Source: an uncultured Acidobacteriaceae bacterium (GTDB taxonomy: Bacteria > Acidobacteriota > Terriglobia > Terriglobales > Acidobacteriaceae). From it: a DNA stretch of 60,447 nucleotides. Positions 27,440-35,455 of the stretch are shown one piece after another. Position numbers and translations under genes: made by a program. How positions within the stretch are numbered: position 1 is the stretch's first letter; each line of letters starts with the position of its first letter. The notes below the pieces were generated by a model that made no database searches, was not told the DNA's origin, and saw only the letters and a list, made by a program, of their open reading frames with translations. Location of the stretch: assembly GCA_903904755.1 (NCBI GenBank), contig CAIVDV010000068.1:1-60447 (forward strand), in the 5' to 3' direction.

Positions 27440-27780
27440 GGATCCGGCGCTGGCGCTGAACGACATTCTCGAGGGAATCGGGAAGATTGAGCAGTTTGTG
27501 CAGGGTTACGGCCTAAATGATTTTGCAGCGGACGAGAAGACTGTGGCTGCGGTTGAGCGAAAGCTGCAGCTCATCACTGAGGCAGCGGTTCGTCTGGGTG
27601 ACCAGGCAGAGGTTCTTTGTCCGGAAATTGCTTGGCGGGATATTCGCGGGATTGGGGAACTGGCTGCGTCACCAGTATGACCGGGTTGATCTGGAAACGG
27701 TTTGGAACACAGTCACAGATGACCTGCCGCGGTTGAAGCCGGCAGTTGCGAGCGCACTTGCGACGCTCGGGCGCGGTTAG
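27429..27780 (+). pseudogene. HepT-like HEPN toxin, frameshifted
   Basis: The first frame, from a TTG overlapping the MNT stop, encodes DPALALNDILEGIGKIEQFV through AWRDIRGIG, then runs into a stop. The family continuation NWLRHQYDRVDLETVWNT, with the C-terminal DDLPRLK, is found in the next frame. Dropping one G from the run at 27654-27657 joins the two into a normal HEPN protein of about 116 residues. The break falls just before the family's conserved RH-containing segment, so the toxin should be inactive unless the base is a sequencing error. An otherwise intact antitoxin beside a broken toxin fits toxin decay. Confidence 0.8.
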
Positions 27781-27816
27781 GCTCCGTCTGCTGCCAAGCT
27801 GCTAACCTGCTAGAGA

Positions 27817-28755
27817 ATGAAATCGATATTGAGTCGCGTGGGGTTGACGCTGCCGGTGGTTTGGCTGGTGGTGTCGCTGGTGTTTCTGCTGATTCACCTG
27901 GTGCCTGGGGACCCGGTGCAGCTGATGCTGGGGGAAGGTGCGAGCGCGGCGGATGTGACGCAGTTGCGGCACCAGATTGGGCTGGACCGGCCGCTGCCGG
28001 AGCAGTACGTACGGTACTGGGCAGGGGTGGTGCGGGGGGATCTGGGGCAGTCAATCCGTATGCATGATGGGGTGGCGCATCTGATTGCGACGCGGTACCC
28101 GTACACGCTGGAGTTGACGCTGGCGGCGCTGCTGGTGGGTTTGGTGGTGGCGATTCCGGCGGGAGTGGTGGCGGCGGTGCGGCGGGGGCGGTGGTTGGAC
28201 CAGGGGATTGGCGTGGTGAGCCTGCTGGGGCTGAGTGTGCCGAGTTTTGCGCTGGGGCCGCTGCTGATACTGGTGTTTTCGATTGCGCTGGGTTGGTTGC
28301 CGGTGTCGGGCGCGGGGACGGGTGGTTTTTTTACCGCGAACGGATGGCCGTATCTGGTGCTGCCGGCCGGGGTGATGGGGCTGAGCCTGGCGGCGGTGCT
28401 GACACGGATGGTGCGGACGGCGGTGCTGGAAGAGCTGAACCAGGACTACATACGGACGGCGCGGGCCAAGGGGCTGACGGAGGTGCGGGTGCTGATGGGC
28501 CATGCGCTGCCGAATGCGCTGGTACCGATTGTGACGGTGGTGGGGCTGCAGTTTGGCGCGCTGCTGGCGGGCGCGATTGTGACGGAGACGCTGTTCAGCT
28601 GGCCGGGTTTGGGGCGGCTGGTGGTGACGGCGATTTCAAGCCGGGATTATGCGCTGGTGCAGGGGTCGCTGCTGGTGATTGGGCTGACCTATGTGGTGGT
28701 GAATCTGCTGACAGACCTTGCATACCGGGTGGTGAATCCGCGGATGCGGGGGTAG
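27817..28755 (+). CDS. Dipeptide/oligopeptide ABC transporter permease (DppB type)
   Basis: 312 residues with six hydrophobic segments. The N-terminal signature LIHLVPGDPVQLMLG and the segment DRPLPEQYVRYWAGVVRGDL are typical of DppB/OppB/GsiB-type permeases. The EAA-type loop that contacts the ATPase reads DYIRTARAKGLTEVRVL. These proteins pair with a DppC permease, one or two ATPases and a binding protein; none is adjacent here, so this is an orphan subunit. The neighbour on the opposite strand is an M20 peptidase, which could act on imported peptides, though that link is speculative. Confidence 0.88.
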   Translation: MKSILSRVGLTLPVVWLVVSLVFLLIHLVPGDPVQLMLGEGASAADVTQLRHQIGLDRPLPEQYVRYWAGVVRGDLGQSIRMHDGVAHLIATRYPYTLELTLAALLVGLVVAIPAGVVAAVRRGRWLDQGIGVVSLLGLSVPSFALGPLLILVFSIALGWLPVSGAGTGGFFTANGWPYLVLPAGVMGLSLAAVLTRMVRTAVLEELNQDYIRTARAKGLTEVRVLMGHALPNALVPIVTVVGLQFGALLAGAIVTETLFSWPGLGRLVVTAISSRDYALVQGSLLVIGLTYVVVNLLTDLAYRVVNPRMRG

Positions 28756-28765
28756 GCGCCAGACC

Positions 28766-30040
28766 CTAGCGGTCGGGGTCCAGGGGCATGGAGCCCGCGG
28801 CGGACTCTGCCATGGCGAGGGTGAGCAGGAGAATGCGGCGGAGTCCTAATTCGCGATTGACCGCCGAATACCATTCAGCCTGCGTGTGCGCGCCGCCGCC
28901 GTCGCCGCCGGCGCCGAAGGATGCTGCCTGGATGCCGAGGGAAAGCGGGATGTTGGCGTCGGTAGAGCCGAGGCGGAGGTCGGTGCGGAGGCCGAGGTGA
29001 CGGTCGACGGCGCGCAGGGTTTCCAGCATGGTGGAGTGGGCGGGGAGTTCGGCGGCGGGTCGGTTGCCAATGACCTGAATGCGCGAGGTGAGCTTGCCTT
29101 TGTCCGGGTTGCCGAAGTGGGAGGCACGGGCGTTGGCGGCATGTACGGCATCTTCGACGGCGCGGTGGAGGGCGACTTCGAGGCGGACGAGTTCGCGGAC
29201 GTCGGTGGAGCGGAAGTCGATGGCGGCGGTGGCGGCCTCTGGGATGGAGTTGACGCTGGTGCCGCCGGAGATGGTGCCGATGTTGCGGGTGGTGCGGGGA
29301 TCGTCGGGGAGTGGGAACTGGTCAAGGACGGCGAGAGCGGTGGCGAGGGCGGCGATGGGGTTTGGGGTGCCAGCGTCAGTAAAGCTGTGGCCGCCGGGGC
29401 CGGTGAGTGTGACCTGGAAGCGCTTGCTGCCAAGGGCCTGGGAGACGACGGTTTCGTCGCCGGCGCCGTCGAGGACGATGTGCGCGGCGACGCGGGAGGC
29501 GAAGGGGGCGTTGGCGTAGAGGGAGCGGATGCCGCGGAGGTCGCCTTCGCCTTCTTCGCCGACGTTGGCGACAAAGATGAGGGTGGCGGGGAGCTGAACG
29601 CCGGCATGGCGAAGGGCGCAGGCGAGTGCGATCATGCCGATGACGCCGGCGGCGTTGTCGCATGCGCCGGGGCAGTCGAGGCGGTCGTGGGTGAGGACGG
29701 GATTGAGCGGGGTTTCGATGGGGAAGACGGTGTCGAGGTGGGCGGAGATGAGGATGACGGGGCCGCCGTCGTCGAGGGGGCGGGAGCCGTGGAGGGTGCC
29801 GCAGACGTTCCCGATGGCATCGGTGGTGACGGAAGCGAGGCCGATGCGCTGGAAGTGGTCAGCAGCCCAGAGGGTGCGGGCGGCTTCGCCGAACGGTGGG
29901 GCGGGGATGGTGACGAGGTCGGCCTGGAGGCGGAGGAGGTACTGGTCGTTGAGATGGAGCCAGCGGAAGGCCTCGTGGACCGGGCGCAGTTCCGCGAGCG
30001 CGGTGACGCGGGCAAAGGCGGAATGGCGTCGGTGGGGCAT
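28766..30040 (-). CDS. M20-family metallopeptidase
   Basis: A 424-residue zinc aminopeptidase-like protein, closest in layout to tripeptidase T and related M20 enzymes. Metal-site motifs are present in order: SAHLDTVFP (His, Asp), GACDNAAG (bridging Asp), GEEGEGD (catalytic Glu), and a late His in GGGAHTQAEW. A dimerisation domain is inserted in the middle. No signal peptide, so it acts in the cytoplasm. The start is placed at the ATG encoding MPHRRHSAF; the frame extends 31 codons upstream through palindromic repeat copy F and those residues are spurious. Confidence 0.87.
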   Translation of the reverse strand: MPHRRHSAFARVTALAELRPVHEAFRWLHLNDQYLLRLQADLVTIPAPPFGEAARTLWAADHFQRIGLASVTTDAIGNVCGTLHGSRPLDDGGPVILISAHLDTVFPIETPLNPVLTHDRLDCPGACDNAAGVIGMIALACALRHAGVQLPATLIFVANVGEEGEGDLRGIRSLYANAPFASRVAAHIVLDGAGDETVVSQALGSKRFQVTLTGPGGHSFTDAGTPNPIAALATALAVLDQFPLPDDPRTTRNIGTISGGTSVNSIPEAATAAIDFRSTDVRELVRLEVALHRAVEDAVHAANARASHFGNPDKGKLTSRIQVIGNRPAAELPAHSTMLETLRAVDRHLGLRTDLRLGSTDANIPLSLGIQAASFGAGGDGGGAHTQAEWYSAVNRELGLRRILLLTLAMAESAAGSMPLDPDR

Positions 30041-30093
30041 GGGGGTAGTGTAAATGGAGAGTTGGGGTGGGCCTTTGCGGAAGTTGCAAGGGT

Positions 30094-30195
30094 TGTTACT
30101 CACCGGTCCCCAAGTGCGAGGGACCGGTGTCACCCGGTGGTTCCACCCGGACGTTCCGCCCGATGGTGGTCGCCCGATGGTGGTCGCCCGATGGG
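30094..30195. repeat. Palindromic repeat copy F and 14-base tandem repeat
   Basis: Copy F (30094-30137) has CCGGTCCC against GGGACCGG and the tail GTCACCCGG. It is followed by a three-unit tandem repeat of CGCCCGATGGTGGT (30157-30195) ending just before the truA stop. The array is a good candidate for length variation. Confidence 0.75.
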
Positions 30196-30196
30196 G

Positions 30197-30985
30197 TTAG
30201 TCGGGGAAATCGGCGTACTCGACGGAGTGGAGGAAGAGGCCGCGGGCGGGGGCGGTGGGGCCGGCGGCGGAGCGGGAGTGGGCCTGGAGGATGGTGGGCA
30301 TGGAGCCGGCAGGGAACTGGCCGCGGGCGATTTCCAGCATAGTGCCGACGAGGTTGCGGACCATGTGATGGAGGAAGCCGTTGCCACGGACGCAGTAGAC
30401 GAGGATGTCGCCGGGCTGGGAGGTCCAGGAGCTGGAGAAGATGGTGCGGATGGTGGAGCGGGGCTCGGAGTCGTCCTGGAGTGCGGCGCGGGTGACGAGG
30501 TCAGAGTCAGAGGCGGCGAGGGAGATGAAGTCGTGTTCGCCAATGACGTGGTTGGCGGCCTGGTGGAGGAGATCGAGGGAGAGCGGCCAGCGGCAGGCGT
30601 GAACGTAGGGGGCCAGGAAGGGCATGCAGAGATCGCCGCGGAAGATGCGGTACTCGTAGGTTTTGGCGGTGGCGGAGTGGCGGGCGTGGAAGTCCCCCGG
30701 CATGGGGGTGGCGGAGAGGACGCGGATGGCGGCCGGCAGGGTGCGGTTGAGGGCACGCTGGAGGTTGGAGGCAGGCAGCGGCGCGGTGAGGGAGAAGCTG
30801 GCGACCTGGGCGAGGGCGTGGACGCCGGCGTCGGTACGGCCGGAGCCCTGGGGCAGTGGATTTTCTCCGCAGATTCGCTGGATGGCGGACTGGAGATGGC
30901 CTTGGACGGTTTCCAGGCCAGGCTGCACCTGCCAGCCGTGGAAGGTGGTTCCGTCGTACGCGAGGGTGAGTTTCCAGTTGGCCAT
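30197..30985 (-). CDS. truA: tRNA pseudouridine synthase A
   Basis: Converts uridines 38-40 of tRNA anticodon arms to pseudouridine. 262 residues, close to the family norm. The catalytic Asp is in GSGRTDAGVHA (Asp52), and the MANWKLTLAYDGTTFHGWQ start and the late GNGFLHHMVRN segment are diagnostic. Complete and in frame. It lies 156 bases downstream of the M20 gene on the same strand, with repeats between, and is divergent from tolC. Confidence 0.96.
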   Translation of the reverse strand: MANWKLTLAYDGTTFHGWQVQPGLETVQGHLQSAIQRICGENPLPQGSGRTDAGVHALAQVASFSLTAPLPASNLQRALNRTLPAAIRVLSATPMPGDFHARHSATAKTYEYRIFRGDLCMPFLAPYVHACRWPLSLDLLHQAANHVIGEHDFISLAASDSDLVTRAALQDDSEPRSTIRTIFSSSWTSQPGDILVYCVRGNGFLHHMVRNLVGTMLEIARGQFPAGSMPTILQAHSRSAAGPTAPARGLFLHSVEYADFPD

Positions 30986-31280
30986 GTGCGCCCATAGACA
31001 GGATAGAGGATGGGTTGGGGAGGCGGGATGGGAGGGAAGGTGCGAAGGGAAGGATATACTCAGGATTTGCAGGAGTTGATGCAGGGGAACGAATTGCGTG
31101 CCGGGCGCGTATAGGTGAGGGTAGAAGCCTCAGAGGTTGCGGGGGCGTGTGCATTTTGGGATTCCCAGGCATGGAAAAATGCGTCCCGAGGTGGTTGGGG
31201 CGCGTCTTGAATAGAGTTGGAATTTTTGGGCGAGTGCTTGGTAGTGTGGAAAGTTTTGTTGAGTTTTTTGGAGAGAATGC

Positions 31281-33371
31281 ATGTTTCTTAACGGCAATGG
31301 TCGTGAGCAGGGCGTGACGAGCAGGAATTCGATGTGGGCGGGAGCCCGCAGCGCTGAGAAATTGCGGGCTGCAGCGGTAGTGCTGCTGAGCCTGACGACG
31401 CTGGTACCGCAGGGGATGGCGCAGCAGTCGTCTTCGCAGGCGGGGAACAGTGTGCTGGCGGAGTTGCCGGCGGCACCGGTTCCGACGAGCACGGAACCGC
31501 TGTATCTTCGGGATACGGCGCGCGACTTCAGCAAGGCGCGCGGGCTGTTTCCGAACCCGTTGAAGATTTACACGGGCACGGAAGTGGACAAGGCAAGCTT
31601 CATGAACTCGGTTCGTCTGACGGACCTGGTGAAGAACGGCAAGATTTATCTGAGCCTGAGCGATGCCCTGACGCTGGCGCTGGAGAACAACTACGATCTG
31701 GCGATTGCGCGTTACAACCTGGACATTGCGGACACGGATATTCTGCGCGCGAAGGCGGGTGCGAGCCTGTTTGGCGCGCCGTCGTCGCTGGTGACGAATA
31801 CGCTTGGCGGTTCGAGCCAGACGTTGACGGCGAGCGGTGGCGGCCCTGGGGGCAGCTCGAGCAGCGCGTCGAGCGGCGCGGCTGGTTTGACGCTTTCCGC
31901 CGATGGCGCGGGCCCTGCGCCGGAGAACCTGGATCCGTCGATTACGGCGACGATTTCGTTTGACCGTCAACGATCGCCGAGCACGAGCTTTTTCTCGGGT
32001 GGTACCAGTTCCAACAACCAGTACAACTTTACGTACAACCAGGGTTTTGTGACGGGCACCTCGGCGGTTGTGGCGTTCAACAATACCTACTCGTCGACCT
32101 CGAACTCGGTTTCGACGTTCAGCCCTGAGTTGTTCAGCAGCTACAAGGCGACGGTGACGCAGCACCTGCTGCAAGGCCGCGGGATGTGGGTGAACAAGCG
32201 GTTCATGCAGGAAGCGATTTATGACCGGCGGATTACGGATGCGGGCTTCCGGCAGCAGATTCTGTACACGGTGAACCAGGTGGAGAATATCTACTGGGCG
32301 CTGGTGTCGAGCTACGAGGATTTGCAGTCGAAGGAACGCGCGCTGGAGCAGACCACGAAGGTTTACGAAGACGACAAGAAGCAACTTGAGATTGGCACGA
32401 TGGCACCGCTGGATGTGGTGACGGCGGAGAGTTCGATGGCTGCCGACAAGCAGGCGCTCATCAGTTCGCAGAGCAACCTGAACTATCAGCAGTTGATTAT
32501 GAAGCAGGCGATTGCGCGGAACCTGAATGATCCGGCGCTGATTGCGGCTCCGATTATTCCGACGGACCGGGTGAGCCTGGAGCAGTTGCCGGAAGAAAAG
32601 CTGAGCGCGGATGAACTGGTGAAGACCGCATTTGAGCAGCGGCCGGAGCTGGAGCAGGCTGTGCTGGCAATCAAGAAGGACGAGATTACGCTGAAGGGCG
32701 CGAAAAATGCGCTGCTGCCGGTGTTTGACGCGTACGGCTACCTGAGCGGACAGGGCATTGCGGGTACAAAGAACCCGAACTGCACGGTCTTCTGCACGGG
32801 GCAGGTGGGTGCCAGCACGGGCTACGGAACAGCGTTTGAGAACACCTTCAACAACTCGGCGCCGGACAAGGGCATCGGGTTCAACCTGACGATTCCGCTG
32901 AGCAACCGCACGGCGCAGGCGCTGCAGGCGCGTTCGGTGATTGAGTATCGGCAGGCGCAGCTTCGTCTGGAGCAGCTGTACACGCAGATTCGGATGCAGG
33001 TTGTGAACCAGCAGTACGCGCTGACTAACGACCGTGCCGGGGTGCTGGCGGCAGAAGCGAGCCAGCGCTACAACGCGCAGAGCCTGGATGCGGAGCAGAA
33101 GAAGCTGCACCTGGGAGCTTCGACGACGGCGCTGGTGTTGCAGCAGTCGCGTAACCTGGCCCAGAGTGAGAACAGCCTGATTGCGGCAAAGGCGGCGTAC
33201 GCACGGGATCGTGCGGCGCTGTATGAGCTGCTGGCCTCGACGCTGCAGCACTACGGCATCAACCTGACGGAAGCTGCGGCGGGTGTGGTGAGGGAACAGC
33301 CGGTGGTGCCTGGGTTGGAAGCGGCGAAGCCGGGCAAGGAGCCGAGTCTGGCTCCGGCTGGACAGCAGTAA
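31281..33371 (+). CDS. TolC-family outer-membrane efflux protein
   Basis: 696 residues, longer than E. coli TolC (about 490). After an N-terminal leader that ends near QGMAQQ there is a TolC/OEP region with two repeated halves: YLSLSDALTLALENNYDLAIA in the first, and the second carrying KNALLPVFDAYGYLSGQG and QQSRNLAQSENSLIAAK. A Gly/Ser-rich insertion (GGPGGSSSSASSGAAG) extends the first half. Such channels export drugs or polymers with an HlyD adaptor and inner pump; an HlyD adaptor gene is 6 kb away. GGAGAG sits upstream of the ATG. A strong terminator follows. Confidence 0.88.
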   Translation: MFLNGNGREQGVTSRNSMWAGARSAEKLRAAAVVLLSLTTLVPQGMAQQSSSQAGNSVLAELPAAPVPTSTEPLYLRDTARDFSKARGLFPNPLKIYTGTEVDKASFMNSVRLTDLVKNGKIYLSLSDALTLALENNYDLAIARYNLDIADTDILRAKAGASLFGAPSSLVTNTLGGSSQTLTASGGGPGGSSSSASSGAAGLTLSADGAGPAPENLDPSITATISFDRQRSPSTSFFSGGTSSNNQYNFTYNQGFVTGTSAVVAFNNTYSSTSNSVSTFSPELFSSYKATVTQHLLQGRGMWVNKRFMQEAIYDRRITDAGFRQQILYTVNQVENIYWALVSSYEDLQSKERALEQTTKVYEDDKKQLEIGTMAPLDVVTAESSMAADKQALISSQSNLNYQQLIMKQAIARNLNDPALIAAPIIPTDRVSLEQLPEEKLSADELVKTAFEQRPELEQAVLAIKKDEITLKGAKNALLPVFDAYGYLSGQGIAGTKNPNCTVFCTGQVGASTGYGTAFENTFNNSAPDKGIGFNLTIPLSNRTAQALQARSVIEYRQAQLRLEQLYTQIRMQVVNQQYALTNDRAGVLAAEASQRYNAQSLDAEQKKLHLGASTTALVLQQSRNLAQSENSLIAAKAAYARDRAALYELLASTLQHYGINLTEAAAGVVREQPVVPGLEAAKPGKEPSLAPAGQQ

Positions 33372-33391
33372 GCGGACTGGTGGTGATGTGA

Positions 33392-33417
33392 CAAAGCCCG
33401 GCGGGAGCCGGGCTTTG
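33392..33417 (+). terminator. Rho-independent terminator of tolC-like gene
   Basis: An 11-base perfect stem (CAAAGCCCGGC and its complement) with the four-base loop GGGA, followed by TTG. It lies 20 bases after the stop codon and is the strongest single-direction terminator in the window. Confidence 0.88.
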
Positions 33418-33438
33418 TTGCGTTTGGGGGGAAGGTAG

Positions 33439-33480
33439 TGGTCAGTGGTCAGTGATCAGTGATCAGGGGTCAGTGGTCAG
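33439..33480 (+). repeat. GTGGTCA / GTGATCA heptad array
   Basis: Six heptads of the type AGTGGTC or AGTGATC run in tandem downstream of the convergent ends of the tolC-like gene and aroA. This is a weaker relative of the GGGGTCA arrays. Confidence 0.7.
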
Positions 33481-33521
33481 TTTGGTTGAGGTGTGCTGGA
33501 TTGAGGTGTGAGGTCGGGGGA

Positions 33522-34817
33522 TTATCGCTCGGCGAGGAAGTCGAGGAGGTCGAAGAACTCCGGGAAACTGATGGCGGCGGCTTCGGAGCCGTCGATGATG
33601 GTGTCGGAGGTGGCGCGGAGGGCGGCGACGGCGAAGGCCATGGCGATGCGGTGGTCGTGGCCGGAGTCGATGGTGGCGCCGTGGAGGGTTTGGCCGCCGG
33701 GGACGTCCATGCCGTCTTCGTATTCGGTGACTTCGGCGCCCATGGCGCGGAGGTTCTTGACGACCAGGGCGATGCGGTCGGATTCCTTGACGCGGAGTTC
33801 TTTGGCGTCGCGGATGCGGATGCCGCCGGAGGAGTAGGGGGCGATGGCGGCGAGGACGGGGAGCTCGTCAATGAGCTGGGCGGCGACCGCGCCGGAGATG
33901 GAGGTGGAGCCAAGGCCCTGGGCGGGGGAGGAGATCTGGACCATGCCGACGAGCTCGGAGTGCTTTTCTTCGAGATTGAGGACCTTGACCTGTGCGCCGA
34001 AGTGGGTGAGGACGTCGAGGAGGGCGGCGCGGGTGGGGTTGAGGCCGAGCGAGTCAAGGACGAGCGAGGAGCCGGGGAAGAGGGAGGCGGCGGCAAGGAA
34101 GAAAGCGGCCGAGGAGATGTCGCCTGGGACCCGGGCGGTGATGGCGGAGAGCGTTTGGGGGCCGCGGATGGTGACCGAGCCGGCGGTGCGGGAGACTTCA
34201 GCCCCGAAGGCGCGGAGGGCGAGTTCGGAGTGGTCGCGGGTGCGGATGGCTTCGCGGACGGTGGTTTCGCCGGGGGTTTGGAGGCCGGCGAGGAGGATGC
34301 AGGTCTTGACTTGCGCGCTGGGGACGGGGACGGTGTAGTCGATGGGGGAGAGCGTGCCGCCGTGGACGGTGAGGGGGGCGTGGCCTTCGGTGAGGGAGAT
34401 GCGCGCGCCCATCTGCTCGAGGGGCTTGCGGATGCGCTCCATGGGGCGGCGGGAGAGCGAGGCGTCGCCGATGAGGGTGAACTCGCAGGGCTGGGCGGCG
34501 AGGAGGCCGGACATCATGCGCATGGTGGAGCCGGAGTTGCCGCAGTCGAGGGGGCTGGACGGCTGAGAGACCTGGCCGCCGATGCCGGTGACTTCGATTG
34601 CGCCGTCGTCAAGCTTCTTGACCTGTGCGCCGAGCTGGCTCATACAGGCGAGAGTGGAGGCGCAATCGGCGCCGGTGGAGAAGTTGGTGAAGCGGGAGGT
34701 GCCGGCGGCAAAGGCGGCGAGCATTCCGTAGCGGTGCGAGATGGATTTGTCACCGGGCAGGCGGAGGCTGCCGTAGATGTTCTTTGCGGGGCGGATGAGG
34801 CGCTGCTGAGAGGACAA
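33522..34817 (-). CDS. aroA: 3-Phosphoshikimate 1-carboxyvinyltransferase (EPSP synthase)
   Basis: Condenses shikimate 3-phosphate and phosphoenolpyruvate in the sixth step of chorismate synthesis. 431 residues, the normal length. Substrate-binding motifs LPGDKSISHR at about 20-29, LDCGNSGSTMRMM near 90-102, and a late RVKESDRIALV segment are clear. The residue following the NSG motif is Ser (NSGSTMR) where many class I enzymes have Ala or Gly (NAGTAMR / GNSGTTMR), which may affect inhibitor response but cannot be judged from sequence. It appears to be the last gene of a minus-strand run. Confidence 0.96.
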   Translation of the reverse strand: MSSQQRLIRPAKNIYGSLRLPGDKSISHRYGMLAAFAAGTSRFTNFSTGADCASTLACMSQLGAQVKKLDDGAIEVTGIGGQVSQPSSPLDCGNSGSTMRMMSGLLAAQPCEFTLIGDASLSRRPMERIRKPLEQMGARISLTEGHAPLTVHGGTLSPIDYTVPVPSAQVKTCILLAGLQTPGETTVREAIRTRDHSELALRAFGAEVSRTAGSVTIRGPQTLSAITARVPGDISSAAFFLAAASLFPGSSLVLDSLGLNPTRAALLDVLTHFGAQVKVLNLEEKHSELVGMVQISSPAQGLGSTSISGAVAAQLIDELPVLAAIAPYSSGGIRIRDAKELRVKESDRIALVVKNLRAMGAEVTEYEDGMDVPGGQTLHGATIDSGHDHRIAMAFAVAALRATSDTIIDGSEAAAISFPEFFDLLDFLAER

Positions 34818-34932
34818 AGTGTGCTCCGGGAAGTGGGATCCTGTTTAGTTTAATGGACGGGGGAGGGGAAGGTAGCCAGCGGAGGCAGGCGGAGTCGATG
34901 GAGGTTTTTCGGGGGCAGGAGAGTTTCAGGAT

Positions 34933-35385
34933 TTAGTTGTCGACGTAAAAGCCTGACATGGTGTCCATTTTCTGGGTGAAGTTGTAGCCGTCGATGTCCG
35001 GGACGGGAATGTAGTATTCGTCTGGGTCTTTGGGGTTGAAGTGAACGGGAAACTTGATGTTCTTGAGGAAGTCAATTTCTTCCTGGCCGGGGTCGTCATT
35101 GACCTGGAGGACGAGGACTCCCCAGTGGCCTTCTCCGTTGACGGTCCAGGTAAAGCTGCAGACGGGTTGTGTGATTGGGCCGACGCCTTTTGCGACGCCC
35201 ACGACCTGTCGATTTATCCGGTGGATGGAGCCTTCCGAGAGAGGCCATTTACGAGCCCTGCGGCGCTGGTAGGACTGCGAGCTGAAATTGACGAGGAACA
35301 GGATGACCATGATGCCGAGGAATGCAAGATAGAGAAAGAGCGCGCCAATCGATTGGCCCCCCGCATGGATTGAGGCGTAGAGCAT
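34933..35385 (-). CDS. Single-pass membrane protein of unknown function
   Basis: 150 residues with one N-terminal transmembrane helix (about 14-34) followed by a basic patch (RRRARK) and a soluble beta-rich domain with an HFNPKDPDEYYIP stretch. It resembles DUF3592-type proteins loosely; I do not claim a family. The start is an ATG with GAGG five bases upstream; the frame is open far upstream within the phosphatase gene, which is a shadow. It lies 70 bases after the phosphatase gene on the same strand, so it may belong to that transcript. Confidence 0.7.
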   Translation of the reverse strand: MLYASIHAGGQSIGALFLYLAFLGIMVILFLVNFSSQSYQRRRARKWPLSEGSIHRINRQVVGVAKGVGPITQPVCSFTWTVNGEGHWGVLVLQVNDDPGQEEIDFLKNIKFPVHFNPKDPDEYYIPVPDIDGYNFTQKMDTMSGFYVDN

Positions 35386-35455
35386 TGGTTCCTCGCCAAC
35401 ATTGAAGTGTAAGGAAAGGATACAGCAACTATGGCGCGGAACCTGCCGGGATGAG

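Noticed and set aside
28886-30997. A 703-codon plus-strand frame opposite the M20 peptidase and truA
   Set aside because: It spans two real minus-strand genes and the repeats between them, and has the same low-complexity composition as the other antisense frames.
30507-33251. A 914-codon minus-strand frame opposite the tolC-like gene
   Set aside because: Arg- and Leu-rich antisense of a well-supported TolC-family protein that has a leader, a ribosome-binding site and a terminator.
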